64,000 nt of DNA from Desulfitibacter alkalitolerans DSM 16504 (GCF_000620305.1 NZ_JHVU01000024.1:62001-126000); one strand, 5' to 3'; positions 51,012-60,053 are shown, counted from the first letter of the stretch. Made by a program: numbers and translations. The notes: generated by a model not told the origin, from the sequence alone.

Positions 51012-51341
51012 ATGTACACATATAAGTTCAAATTGTGGTTAGATAAGGAAGGTAAAGTTTTCGGGAAAGGCCCATATGAACTCCTGCAGGGAATTGAAGA
51101 AACCGGCTCCTTGATGCAGTCAGCAAAAAAATTAGGCATGTCATACAGTCAAGCCCATGGTTTGCTCAAAAGGATTGAAGAAAAGCTGGGTTTTACACTT
51201 ATATGTTCCAAAGCTGGCGGAGCACAGGGAGGCGGATCCATACTCACAGATGAAGCTAAAACCCTAATGGCAAAATATAATGCTTTTTATGAAGAAGCAA
51301 ATGAGATGATAGATATGTTATATAAAAAGCATTTCGAATAA
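51012..51341 (+). CDS. ModE-like DNA-binding regulator (N-domain only)
   Basis: The 109-residue protein is the winged-helix part of ModE: YKFKLWLDKEGKVFGKGPYE, ETGSLMQSAKKLGMSYSQAH and the basic wing with SKAGGAQGGGSILTDEA. The C-terminal molbindin domains that bind molybdate in ModE are absent, so another signal or partner is needed. The ATG at 51012, after GGGGGTG, fits the family start better than a GTG at 50982. It is divergent from modABC and next to a ModE-type box. Confidence 0.9.
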   Translation: MYTYKFKLWLDKEGKVFGKGPYELLQGIEETGSLMQSAKKLGMSYSQAHGLLKRIEEKLGFTLICSKAGGAQGGGSILTDEAKTLMAKYNAFYEEANEMIDMLYKKHFE

Positions 51342-51388
51342 ATCTAATTATGATCACTGCCAAAAAGCAGCACTGGAATCAGTTGCAG

Positions 51389-52519
51389 CTAGATAGCAGA
51401 AAAAAGGGGCTCCCCAAAGTTAATTACTCCAAAACTTGAAATAATGCTTTTAGCATTTTCCTTTCTTATCCAATCAGCAAATATAGAAGCTTCCTTGAAA
51501 TGCACACGGGATATGACTTCAGGGTTGACAAGTATTAGCGAGAATACATTGACCAGTTCCTCATGAACCACCCCATTATTATCTTTGTCACTAATAATGA
51601 TCATTTTATCCTTAGCATCTGATACTAGAAAAGTTGCATAATCCACAATGGAACATGCATTTTTCCCCACTGCCATTTTTAGAACACCTAAATTGCCCAT
51701 CAGCCCCGATGTTTCAATATACCAATCTCCTTTAGGCTCAATACCTGCAGCTCTCCAGATTTCTAATTCCTTCAAATGGGTTCCAGATAAATCATTTCTG
51801 CTGACAAAGGGAACAGCACTCTTTGCAATTTGTTTAAATACTTCCACTGGGGATATGTTCTGGATTGCTTTTGGGCCTACTATTACATAATTATTGGCCA
51901 TAACTGGTATTTTTTTTAAGCCATAGCCTTGTGCTATAAACTCTTCTTCCAGCTCTGGTGCATGGGTAAGAACCATATCTGCTCGACCTTCTTTAGCCAG
52001 CTCAAGGGCACGGCCACTACCAAGGGCAATATGCCTTAAAACGATTCCTGTATCTTGAAAAAATGCCTGCTCAAGTACATCTAAAAGACCAGTTTCAACA
52101 GGTTCAATGGTACTTGCAATAATAAGCTGCTTGTTTAACGATGCAGATGCCGAGTCTTTTTTGTCAGTGTCACTTTCTTGTGACTGTTTATTCAGAAAGC
52201 TCTGAAGCTGGCTGTCCACCTCATTTTTAAAGCCTTTATAATTAGCCAGAAGGTTTTTTCCTTCACTTGTTAAAAACGTCCCGCCCCCCGTGCTGCCCCC
52301 TACTTTCTTTTCAACCAGTTTAATCCCCATGGTCTCCTCGGCATCTCTTATTAAACCCCAGGAATACCTATAGGAAAGCCCCGTTATGGCAGCTGCCCTG
52401 CTTATGGAACCATATAACATTATGTTATCCAGAATGGAAAAAAGGTGGGTTCCTGACAATGACTTTTCTTCCCCCAGCTCAACGGAAACCCGTAAATTAG
52501 GCATGGACTTTCTTTTCAC
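51389..52519 (-). CDS. Fusion regulator: ModE-like HTH joined to a TupA-like oxyanion-binding domain
   Basis: The protein of 376 residues has a ModE/LysR-type winged helix (residues 1-100; GSISRAAAITGLSYRYSWGL, then VGGSTGGGTFLTSEGK) and a long C-terminal domain (about 130-370) that resembles the TupA protein encoded at 54488. Shared stretches include GLLDVLEQAFF, ADMVLTHAPE, VSRNDLSGTHLKELEIW and AAGIEPKGDWYIETSG. It has no signal peptide, so the binding domain works in the cytoplasm as sensor, probably of tungstate. A GTG at 52519 with GGGAG upstream is preferred; an ATG at 52576 is possible. It lies between the mod and tup operons. Confidence 0.88.
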   Translation of the reverse strand: MKRKSMPNLRVSVELGEEKSLSGTHLFSILDNIMLYGSISRAAAITGLSYRYSWGLIRDAEETMGIKLVEKKVGGSTGGGTFLTSEGKNLLANYKGFKNEVDSQLQSFLNKQSQESDTDKKDSASASLNKQLIIASTIEPVETGLLDVLEQAFFQDTGIVLRHIALGSGRALELAKEGRADMVLTHAPELEEEFIAQGYGLKKIPVMANNYVIVGPKAIQNISPVEVFKQIAKSAVPFVSRNDLSGTHLKELEIWRAAGIEPKGDWYIETSGLMGNLGVLKMAVGKNACSIVDYATFLVSDAKDKMIIISDKDNNGVVHEELVNVFSLILVNPEVISRVHFKEASIFADWIRKENAKSIISSFGVINFGEPLFSAI

Positions 52520-52653
52520 ACTTATCACTCCCGAACTATTAAGTAATTCCATAGATTTATTATAATTATAAACCAAAATAGTGAAAAAGAAAAAGAAGGC
52601 AACATAAAGTTACCTTCAACAAGTATATTGGCTGGCTGTGCCAATTATAATAA

Positions 52654-53733
52654 TCAAGAAGTCTCAATAAGATGTATATTCTTGGGATTAATGCTGACTG
52701 TTAATCTGTCATTGTTTTTTAGATTTAACTCAATAAACTGCTGCTTGCTGATAACAACACTTAGTTCAAATCCACAGTCCAACAGTACCTTATACTGAAA
52801 CCCATGGGGGGATATTCTTTTTACATATCCCTTCAGCTTGTTTTCCAGTTCTGCTCCCAACCCAATATCATCTGATCTAATAAAAGCCTTAAGCCTTTGA
52901 CCTGAAGTGAAATTTTTGGGCTCAGCTGTATGAACTACCAGATTAGTATAGGATTTATTTAGTCTAATGCCATATTTATTCGGCGAATACCTTTCTGAGA
53001 TGGTAATCTCATACTGGTTATCAGCCCCTACCAGGCTTGCTACCACTTCATTAACAGGTCTATAGAAAATATCTTCAAGTGGCCCCTGTTGAACAATCTC
53101 CCCCTCTGACATTACATAAACTTTGTCTGCCATGAAGGGAATCTCAGAAAAATCATGTGTAATGAATATGCTTGTTATACTTGAGTGTCTTATAAGCAGG
53201 TTCATTTCCTCCAACAGCTGTGCCTTTGTTGGTGCATCTAATGCAGTAAATGGTTCATCTAAAAACAAAATTTTTGGTTCTAATGCCAGGGCCCTGGCTA
53301 TACTGGTTCTTTGGGCTTCTCCTCCAGACAAATTCTTGGGATATCTGCTTTTCAAATGGGATATGTTTAACCTGTCCAGCCAGTAATCAACCCGTTCTTT
53401 AATGTTAATATTCGCCTTTCTAAGCTTTAAACCATATGCAACATTGTCATAGACATTCATATTTAAGAGCAGGGGTTCTTGAAATACTACTGCCATCTCT
53501 CTTCTTTTGCCTATAATTGAACTGTTACGGCTTATTCCTTGAAAAACTATTTCTCCCGCTGAAGGTTTTTGTAAATATGCAAGAAGTTTAATCAGGCTGC
53601 TCTTGCCGCTGCCATTTGGTCCGATTAATGCAACATGTTCTTCAGGGCAGATCTGAAATTTATTGACTTTTACTATGGTTTTGCTATTAACTTTCCACAA
53701 AAGGTTTCTTGCTTCTAAAATAGGTGCACCCAT
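52654..53733 (-). CDS. tupC: Tungstate ABC transporter ATP-binding protein
   Basis: The 359-residue ATPase has Walker A GPNGSGKSSLIK, signature LSGGEAQRTSIARAL, Walker B ILFLDEPFTALDAPT and the H-loop FITHDFSEI. A C-terminal extension of about 120 residues resembles a TOBE domain. It overlaps the tupB stop by one base, and with tupA and tupB forms a tungstate importer that would supply the AOR enzymes. Confidence 0.9.
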   Translation of the reverse strand: MGAPILEARNLLWKVNSKTIVKVNKFQICPEEHVALIGPNGSGKSSLIKLLAYLQKPSAGEIVFQGISRNSSIIGKRREMAVVFQEPLLLNMNVYDNVAYGLKLRKANINIKERVDYWLDRLNISHLKSRYPKNLSGGEAQRTSIARALALEPKILFLDEPFTALDAPTKAQLLEEMNLLIRHSSITSIFITHDFSEIPFMADKVYVMSEGEIVQQGPLEDIFYRPVNEVVASLVGADNQYEITISERYSPNKYGIRLNKSYTNLVVHTAEPKNFTSGQRLKAFIRSDDIGLGAELENKLKGYVKRISPHGFQYKVLLDCGFELSVVISKQQFIELNLKNNDRLTVSINPKNIHLIETS

Positions 53734-54428
53734 TATTTTCTCTCCTGCTGTTGAATTAATGTTAGTGCCAGGGTTATAAAATAAGCTACAGCCATGAGTA
53801 TAATGGTTAAAGCAATACCTTTTCCGAAATTACCCTTGGCCACTTCAAGAACAGTAGCTGTAGTGAGTACCCTTGTTAAGCCCTGTATATTTCCTCCAAC
53901 CATCATGGATGCCCCTACTTCCGAAATAGCTGCCCCAAAGCCAGCTATAACAGCGGCTAGCAGGGGAAGTCTTGTTTCTCGAATAATTGCCCAGAGATAT
54001 TGTATTCTAGATGCTCCCAGGGACCAGATCTGCAGGTGGAGCTTGGGATTTAGCTGCTGTACACCTGCAATTGTAAAGCCTGTGACCATGGGAAAAGCAA
54101 TAATAAACTGGGCAATTATCAAGGCATAGGGGGTATACACTAACTTTAAATGGCCTAATGGCCCGGTTCTCCAAAGAAATATGGTAACCCATAGACCAAT
54201 TGCCACGGGAGGAAGGGCCATTCCAGTATTGATGATACTAATCAATAAGCGTTTCCCAGGAAAATCATTTAATGCCAACCATAGGCCTGATGGCACTCCA
54301 ACTATCAAGGCAAGCAAGGTAGCTGTAGTTGAAATCTGTAGAGTTCTAAAGGTTATGCCAAATATTTCTACATCAAAGGTTAAGAACAGCCAAATTGCCT
54401 CTTTAATGCCATCTATGATTAAATCCAA
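53733..54428 (-). CDS. tupB: Tungstate ABC transporter permease
   Basis: The 231-residue membrane protein has about five helices and the loop SLGASRIQYLWAIIRETRLPL followed by GFGAAISEVGASMMVGGNI, typical of TupB. It starts with TTG nine bases after AGGTGG. It is coupled to tupC and follows tupA by 59 bp. Confidence 0.92.
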   Translation of the reverse strand: MDLIIDGIKEAIWLFLTFDVEIFGITFRTLQISTTATLLALIVGVPSGLWLALNDFPGKRLLISIINTGMALPPVAIGLWVTIFLWRTGPLGHLKLVYTPYALIIAQFIIAFPMVTGFTIAGVQQLNPKLHLQIWSLGASRIQYLWAIIRETRLPLLAAVIAGFGAAISEVGASMMVGGNIQGLTRVLTTATVLEVAKGNFGKGIALTIILMAVAYFITLALTLIQQQERK

Positions 54429-54487
54429 TTCTTAAACCACCTATCTGATAATTTCCTTCACTCTCACCTATAATAGCTCTATCTCTA

Positions 54488-55360
54488 TCAATACTTTAGG
54501 CCATATTCAGCAGGATCCCTGTGAGCATCGGGGAAAAATAAGGGAGAACCAAACTTGTCTACACCAAACTCACCAATTATTTTTTGCGTCTCCTCTGATA
54601 TCATAAATTCTACAAAAGCCGCAGCCCCTTCTGGGTTTATAAGTTCATTTTTTTCTGGATTGACCTGCGCCACGTGATAAATATTAAGAAGAGCCGACTC
54701 TCCCTCAACAAGGATTTCTAGATGAAGGTTTTGCTTTAATGCCAGGTATGTCCCTCTATCTGTAAGACTATACCCATCCTTTTCTGATGCCACATTTAAG
54801 GTCTGCCCCATACCACTGCCTGTTTCAATATACCAGCTGCCCCCTGGTTCAATACCAGCTTTCTTCCATATGGATAGCTCTTTTTTATGGGTTCCAGAAT
54901 CATCACCCCTGGAAACAAAAAGGCTCTCTGATGCAGCTATTTTTGCAAATGCATCGGCAGACTTTTCCATGCCCCTAATACCAGCTGGGTCAGCACCTGG
55001 CCCTACTACTACAAAGTCGTTGTGCATTACCATTCTATAATTAAGTATATCACCAGCTTCAAGTAATTCCAACTCTGCTGAAGGAGCATGTGTTAATAAC
55101 ACATCTGCTTCACCTCTTTTGCCCATTTCTAAAGCCTGACCGGTGCCTACTGCAATTGTTTTAACTATATAGCCATGCTTTTCTTCAAAAATGGGTATCA
55201 GCACATCTAGAAGGCCGCTATCCTGTGTACTGGTTGTCGTGGCCAGGATTATTTCCCCTGGAGTTGTTGTATTGTTTTCTGTATTGCTATTGTTATTGAT
55301 GCAAGCAGTAAGGGTTAACAGTGTCATGACAATTAATAATGATATGAGTATTTTTTTCAT
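54488..55360 (-). CDS. tupA: Tungstate-binding lipoprotein
   Basis: The 290-residue protein has a signal peptide with lipobox LLTLTACIN. The TupA family motif TTTSTQDSGLLDVLIP is complete; it binds the oxyanion with the TTTS stretch. VSRGDDSGTHKKELSIW and GSWYIETGSGMGQTL are the other conserved parts. It is highly selective for tungstate in characterised relatives. GGAGG precedes the ATG. The leader upstream can fold into a terminator or an antiterminator. Confidence 0.94.
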   Translation of the reverse strand: MKKILISLLIVMTLLTLTACINNNSNTENNTTTPGEIILATTTSTQDSGLLDVLIPIFEEKHGYIVKTIAVGTGQALEMGKRGEADVLLTHAPSAELELLEAGDILNYRMVMHNDFVVVGPGADPAGIRGMEKSADAFAKIAASESLFVSRGDDSGTHKKELSIWKKAGIEPGGSWYIETGSGMGQTLNVASEKDGYSLTDRGTYLALKQNLHLEILVEGESALLNIYHVAQVNPEKNELINPEGAAAFVEFMISEETQKIIGEFGVDKFGSPLFFPDAHRDPAEYGLKY

Positions 55361-55435
55361 AAAGTACCTCCAAATATTAAAAATGTAGTTTTACTTTAGT
55401 AAACATGTAAAATTAAATCCTAATAATACTTTTTT

Positions 55436-55550
55436 AAAAACAACACCTCCCTTCATGTTAACATGTGAAAGGAGGTATTATATCATTCATTTATACAGCT
55501 TCTCTCCTTTCCACCATGGGAGGCAAGCAGGTTTCCCCAGCCTGCCCTAC
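55436..55550 (-). promoter_or_regulatory. Candidate riboswitch/attenuator leader of the tup operon
   Basis: On the minus strand this leader ends in an intrinsic terminator: ACCTCCTTTCA (55476-55466) with TGAAGGGAGGT (55455-55445), then GTTGTTTTT. Upstream, GAAAGGAG (55511-55504) is exactly complementary to CTCCTTTC inside the terminator's first arm, so an exclusive antiterminator can form. Further upstream GGGCAGGC (55547-55540) can pair with GCCTCCC (55524-55518), and GCAGG with CCTGC, giving a compact domain before the switch. A Moco/tungsten-cofactor riboswitch is one possibility; I could not match it to a consensus. Confidence 0.6.
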
Positions 55551-55551
55551 G

Positions 55552-55588
55552 ACTAAATATTCCTGCCAATTGGATTAGAATATTTAGT
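55552..55588. repeat. Inverted repeat upstream of the tup leader
   Basis: ACTAAATATTC (55552-55562) and GAATATTTAGT (55578-55588) are perfect arms; a further ATATTTAGT copy is at 55595-55603. It could end the nitroreductase transcript or bind a regulator. Confidence 0.5.
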
Positions 55589-55606
55589 TCGGAGATATTT
55601 AGTTTT

Positions 55607-55631
55607 CGTTATGCACGTATATACATATTCG
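55607..55631. promoter_or_regulatory. Probable ModE-type box upstream of the tup operon
   Basis: CGTTAT is followed after twelve bases by ATATTCG, so one half-site is identical to the modA box and the other is degenerate. It lies upstream of the tup leader. Confidence 0.4.
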
Positions 55632-55678
55632 GCAATTGTTCTTTATTTCCTTCTTATTTGTAAATTTTTAAAGGTTAA

Positions 55679-56197
55679 TTAAAACCTTTCATAATGAACT
55701 TTATCAAAAGGTAATTTGGAAGCATGGTGAGCCTCTTTGTCCTCACCCTTATAGCCAATACCAATTATACATTCAACTTTATACTTATCAGGTATTCCAA
55801 GAACCTCCCTGATATAATCCTCTGCTTTTTTGCTATCCGAGTGCATTCTTTCCCTCACCTGCACCCAGCACGAGCCAAGTCCTAGAGAGTGGGCGGTAAG
55901 CTGGATAATAATTGCGGCAATGGAAGTATCCTCTACCCAAACATCACAGACTTCTGGATCAGCTATGACTACTATGCCCAGGGGAGCCCCTTCTAGAAAT
56001 TGTGAGCTGTGCTCTCTACACCTGGACAATTTTTTAAGGAGTTCCTTATCAGTCACAACAATAAACTCCCATGGCTTCCTGTTCCTGGAGGATGGGGATA
56101 ATAAAGCACCCTTTAAAATGGCATCAACCTTTTCCTTTTCAATATTTTTATCCAGAAATTTTCTTATGCTTCTCCTAGTTAATAATAAATCCAGCAT
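55679..56197 (-). CDS. Nitroreductase-family FMN oxidoreductase
   Basis: The 172-residue protein begins LLTRRSIRKFLDKNIEKEKV with the FMN-phosphate arginines, followed by ALLSPSSRNRKPWEFIVV. It ends with a GIGYKGED region that closes over FMN. It reduces nitro groups, quinones or similar compounds with NAD(P)H. The physiological substrate is unknown. It is a single gene. Confidence 0.9.
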   Translation of the reverse strand: MLDLLLTRRSIRKFLDKNIEKEKVDAILKGALLSPSSRNRKPWEFIVVTDKELLKKLSRCREHSSQFLEGAPLGIVVIADPEVCDVWVEDTSIAAIIIQLTAHSLGLGSCWVQVRERMHSDSKKAEDYIREVLGIPDKYKVECIIGIGYKGEDKEAHHASKLPFDKVHYERF

Positions 56198-56263
56198 TTT
56201 TTACTCATTCCCTTCATTATTATATTTTTTAAACCAAAATATATAATCCTAAACTTCTGTTGT

Positions 56264-57709
56264 TTATATCCAATTCTTAGGATAGAACAACACAAAAACT
56301 GTGAATATCTCTAATCGTCCTATTAACATTAAAAATACAAGAAAATACTTGCCCATAACAGGTATATCTGCATAGTTCATGGCGGGACCGACTATTCCCA
56401 AGCCTGGTCCAATAACCCCAATACATGCAAGAACAGAGGTCAGGGCACTTTCTAAATCCAGACCAAAGCTTGACATGACAATAGTGCTGATTCCAACAAT
56501 ACTTATATATGCAAAAAAGAAAATAAAAGTATTAATTACTATTTTGTCATCTACTGAGTTATTGTTTATCTTCAAGCTTCTCACTAATCTAGGGTGAATG
56601 GAACGAACTAGTTCTGATAGTGTGTATTTAATTAGTATTAAAAACCGACCGATTTTTATACCGCCAGCTGTAGAACCCAGGCTGCCCCCAATAAATAGCA
56701 AAATAAACATTACATTTCTTGCAAGATTTGGCCACACATCATAATCTACAGTTGCAAAACCCGTAGTAGTCAAAATAGAAACCACCTGAAAAAGTGCTGT
56801 AATAGGAAGTATGCCCTGACCCTCTGGCATATTTAAATAAAGGCTTATACTTACAAGCACTGTAGCTATAATAACAATCTTAAAGTACAGCATGAACTCT
56901 TCATTATGCAGGAAAACCTTTAATGTCTTATTTTTCAATACTAAATAGTATAAGGCAAAGTTGGTGCCTCCTAAAAACATAAACAGTATAATGATTAACT
57001 GAATAAATGCATTATCCAGATAAAACCCAATACTGGCATTTTTTGTAGAAAAACCACCAGTAGCGATAGTAGTAAAGGTATGTGACATGGCATCATAAAA
57101 GGTCATACCTGCAATAGCTAAGAGTATTATTTGCATTAAAGTAAAAATCATATAAAATTTCCATAGGTTCTTGGCAGTATCACTTATCCTGGGAGTTAGC
57201 TTTTCCAAAACGGGACCTGGGGCTTCAGCATTAAAAATTCTATTAGCACCTGGTCCAAAGCGGGCTACCAGGGCGACAAATAATACTATTATTCCCATGC
57301 CTCCCAGCCACTGGGTCAAAGAACGCCACATGAGTATGCCTTCAGGCATTGCTTCGACATCTTTTAAAATACTAGCGCCAGTAGTGGTAAATCCAGACAT
57401 TGTTTCAAATAGAGCATCAGTAAAATTCATTGTTCCAGAGAACAAATAAGGTAATGTCCCAAATAAGACAACTGCTAACCAGGCACATGTTACTATCAAG
57501 TAACCCTCTATGTAACGCAAGTGAGTATTCTCTAATGGAAATAGGATATATATTATTATACCGCTGCCAATGGTAATAACCATGGAATATACAACAGCCG
57601 GCCAGCTGCCATCATTAAAGTATAACGCCCAAATTAAGGGAATTGTCATGGACAGGCCAACGACTATTAAAAGCCTGGACAATGAAGCCAGAACCATTTT
57701 CCATCTCAT
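56264..57709 (-). CDS. trkH: TrkH-family potassium uptake protein
   Basis: The protein of about 481 residues has four M1-P-M2 repeats. Selectivity-filter stretches are visible as TMSGFTTTGAS, TIATGGFSTKNAS, LTTTGFATVDYD and ACIGVIGPGLG. It imports potassium, normally with a TrkA NAD-binding partner, which is not in this window. The ATG at 57709 with GGAGG upstream is chosen over an upstream start at 57769. Confidence 0.93.
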   Translation of the reverse strand: MRWKMVLASLSRLLIVVGLSMTIPLIWALYFNDGSWPAVVYSMVITIGSGIIIYILFPLENTHLRYIEGYLIVTCAWLAVVLFGTLPYLFSGTMNFTDALFETMSGFTTTGASILKDVEAMPEGILMWRSLTQWLGGMGIIVLFVALVARFGPGANRIFNAEAPGPVLEKLTPRISDTAKNLWKFYMIFTLMQIILLAIAGMTFYDAMSHTFTTIATGGFSTKNASIGFYLDNAFIQLIIILFMFLGGTNFALYYLVLKNKTLKVFLHNEEFMLYFKIVIIATVLVSISLYLNMPEGQGILPITALFQVVSILTTTGFATVDYDVWPNLARNVMFILLFIGGSLGSTAGGIKIGRFLILIKYTLSELVRSIHPRLVRSLKINNNSVDDKIVINTFIFFFAYISIVGISTIVMSSFGLDLESALTSVLACIGVIGPGLGIVGPAMNYADIPVMGKYFLVFLMLIGRLEIFTVFVLFYPKNWI

Positions 57710-57938
57710 CTTTAAAACCTCCAAACCTATATATCTTTTTATTTTACACTTTTGTATGTACTTGTGCAAAAAAATTTAAAGAAATACTCCTCAACATCCA
57801 TTATCAAGAAGCATTTCTTTTAAAAATATAACACCACATATTCATCTAAAAACTATAATAACCTCCTAGATATAAATATCCATAAAAATATCTATAATTA
57901 TGGATATTACCAAAAAAACATTGTAACCCTTTGACATT

Positions 57939-58640
57939 TTAATTGCCGGCTTCATCAGTTATCTGGTCTAATAAGTGGCTTATACCTACAACCCTCTCAA
58001 CCTCTAAAACAAAGGCAATGCCCTTCCCAGGCTTGTTTAAATCTGTTGCTTCAACAATAGCACTTAAGACCTTTTCACATATTTCCCTTTTGATTAATGT
58101 TAGGACTATTTCTTTTTCTGGCTCGATTGTGATGCCAAAGAGCTTGGCATGCTCATGGATCCCAGTCCCTCTTCCGCAAAGGAGAGTGCCTCCCTCAGCT
58201 CCGGCTTTTTTTGAAGCTTCTACCACGTTTTTAGAGTTTCCCTTGTTCACAATTGTGATAATTAAATCATGCTTTATATGATCCACACCAGTAACCTCCC
58301 TATGGGTTTTACCTGACATATGCATACAGCCGGCAAGCTTTTTTACATCAATGACAAAAGCAATTCCATTGCCTGGTTTATTGAGTTTACTAGCTGTAAT
58401 TATTGCATCCAGGACTTTGTCCAAGATTTCTTCAACGGTAAGGGTAAGCACTATCTCCTTTTCCGGTTCTACATCAATGAAAAACAGCATCTTGGCTTCA
58501 TGAATGCCTGTGCCAGTTCCCATAATTATTGTAGCCCCTTTAGCTCCCGCTTCCTTAGAGGCTTTAACTATCTTTTTGGCTGTTCCCTTTTTTACGATTG
58601 TCATTATTAACTTCTGTTTCAAGTTCACATTCTCGTTCAA
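57939..58640 (-). CDS. Tandem PII-like signal protein
   Basis: The protein of 233 residues is two PII (GlnB-like) domains in one chain. Domain 1 has MTIVKKGTAKKIVKASKEAG and TIIMGTGTGIHEAK; domain 2 has ITIVNKGNSKNVVEASKKAG and TLLCGRGTGIHEHAK. Both keep EPEKEIVLTL and NKPG.GIAFV stretches. The T-loops are short and lack the uridylylated tyrosine motif. A TTG at 58640 after AGGAGA is preferred; an ATG at 58661 is possible. The gene overlaps the DUF1538 gene, and it probably regulates the two membrane proteins by binding a nucleotide. Confidence 0.85.
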   Translation of the reverse strand: MNENVNLKQKLIMTIVKKGTAKKIVKASKEAGAKGATIIMGTGTGIHEAKMLFFIDVEPEKEIVLTLTVEEILDKVLDAIITASKLNKPGNGIAFVIDVKKLAGCMHMSGKTHREVTGVDHIKHDLIITIVNKGNSKNVVEASKKAGAEGGTLLCGRGTGIHEHAKLFGITIEPEKEIVLTLIKREICEKVLSAIVEATDLNKPGKGIAFVLEVERVVGISHLLDQITDEAGN

Positions 58641-59364
58641 TTTCTTTCTCCTTTCTACCATACAGTATACCTAGTATTAATACAGATAATATAGGGGAGA
58701 GGGCTACTAAACTAATCATGCCAAAACCATCCAGCAGTGGATCTCGCCCTTCAACAGCTGAAGCCACTCCAAGGGCCATAGCTAAAACAAAAGTAACAGT
58801 CATGGGCCCTGTAGCTACTCCCCCAGAATCAAAGGCTATGGCAACAAAGGTTTGGGTTGAAAACCTGATTAGAATAAGGGCAATTAAGTATCCTGGCACT
58901 AAAAAGTACCAAAGAGGAATACCATATATTATTCTTCCCATGGATAGAGCTATGGAAACTGCTACCCCAATGGATAGAGTGTAAAGCATTAGCTGTTGGG
59001 GAATGTATCCACTAGATACTTTTTCCACCTCATAGTTTAAAATGCGAACTGCCGGTTCAGCAAAGGTGGCCACAAAGCCCAGTACAAATCCTATGACAAT
59101 TAGTATCCATTTATTTGGTAGGTTTCCTAGAACACTGCCCATTTGCTCACCTACGGGCAGAAAGCCTATATGAACACCTTGAAGAAATAAGGCTAAACCT
59201 ATAAAAGTAAGCACTACACCAACAGCCAGATTAATTAGCTTCTGTTTTGATAGCTTTAAGTAAAAGATTTGAAAAAACACAAATAAGATTAATAACGGTA
59301 TAAGGGCAAAGGCAACTTCAATCAACATATGACTAAATCCATAAAAGATCTTTATATCTCTCAA
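58564..59364 (-). CDS. DUF1538 membrane protein (second of pair)
   Basis: The 266-residue protein has about seven membrane helices and a charged C-terminal tail (EKEIERECELETEVNNDNRK). It matches the DUF1538 family: HIGFLPVGEQMGS, FAEPAVRILNYEVEKVS and the motif FDSGGVATGPMTVTF. It starts with TTG, overlapping the stop of the preceding DUF1538 gene, behind GGGGGTGAT. The function is unknown; a transporter or channel controlled by the PII protein encoded next is a reasonable guess. Confidence 0.85.
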   Translation of the reverse strand: MRDIKIFYGFSHMLIEVAFALIPLLILFVFFQIFYLKLSKQKLINLAVGVVLTFIGLALFLQGVHIGFLPVGEQMGSVLGNLPNKWILIVIGFVLGFVATFAEPAVRILNYEVEKVSSGYIPQQLMLYTLSIGVAVSIALSMGRIIYGIPLWYFLVPGYLIALILIRFSTQTFVAIAFDSGGVATGPMTVTFVLAMALGVASAVEGRDPLLDGFGMISLVALSPILSVLILGILYGRKEKEIERECELETEVNNDNRKKGNSQKDS

Positions 59365-60053
59365 CCAAATATCACCCCCAGCAGCATCACTGCCAATACT
59401 GGTCCGATTGACGCTAGAGCAACTAAACCAAATCCATCTGCAGAAGCGGATTGGCCCCCTAGAACCCTGGCAACTCCAACTCCTAGAGCAAGTATAAAGG
59501 GAACAGTCATTGGCCCTGTAGTTACCCCACCTGCATCAAAGGATATTGGTATGAAATGAGGAGGAGTAAAGGCAGCCAGTATAAATATTGATCCATATCC
59601 TATAACTAGTATATAGTTGATAGGTATATTTAAAATAATTCTCAGCATGGCCAATCCCACAAATATTGCTACACCCAAGGCAACCACAAAAATAAGCAGG
59701 TTTTTAGAAATTTCTCCTTGAGAAACAAGATCTATCTGTGTGGCCAATACTCTTACATCTGGCTCAGCCACCGTTACAACAAATCCCATTAAAAAACCAA
59801 AAAGTACAACCAGGTAAGCCTTGCCTGTATTGGGTAAAGCCGAACCTATCATTTCACCAATAGGCAGTAATCCAATATGCACCCCTACAAAAAACAATAT
59901 TAAACCTACCGTGACCATAACGAGCCCTACTAAAAACTGCAGGAAAATCTCCATGGGCAACCAGATTAAAGTAAACTGCAGTATGAATACCACTACAGCA
60001 ACAGGCAGCACAGCAAATATAACTTCATGTATTGTATCCTTAATGCTCTGCAT
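59361..60053 (-). CDS. DUF1538 membrane protein (first of pair)
   Basis: The 230-residue membrane protein is a paralogue of the next gene: HIGLLPIGEMIGS, VAEPDVRVLATQIDLVSQG and FDAGGVTTGPMTVPF are shared. It has about seven helices. The ATG at 60053 follows TTGGAGAG; a start at 60107 lacks a ribosome site. Two such half-proteins in tandem probably form a heterodimer. Function unknown. Confidence 0.85.
   Translation of the reverse strand: MQSIKDTIHEVIFAVLPVAVVVFILQFTLIWLPMEIFLQFLVGLVMVTVGLILFFVGVHIGLLPIGEMIGSALPNTGKAYLVVLFGFLMGFVVTVAEPDVRVLATQIDLVSQGEISKNLLIFVVALGVAIFVGLAMLRIILNIPINYILVIGYGSIFILAAFTPPHFIPISFDAGGVTTGPMTVPFILALGVGVARVLGGQSASADGFGLVALASIGPVLAVMLLGVIFG

Noticed and set aside
57886-57910. 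TATCCATA/TATGGATA hairpin downstream of the PII gene
   Set aside because: The stem is only AT-rich and has no T tract; it may be chance in this AT-rich gap.
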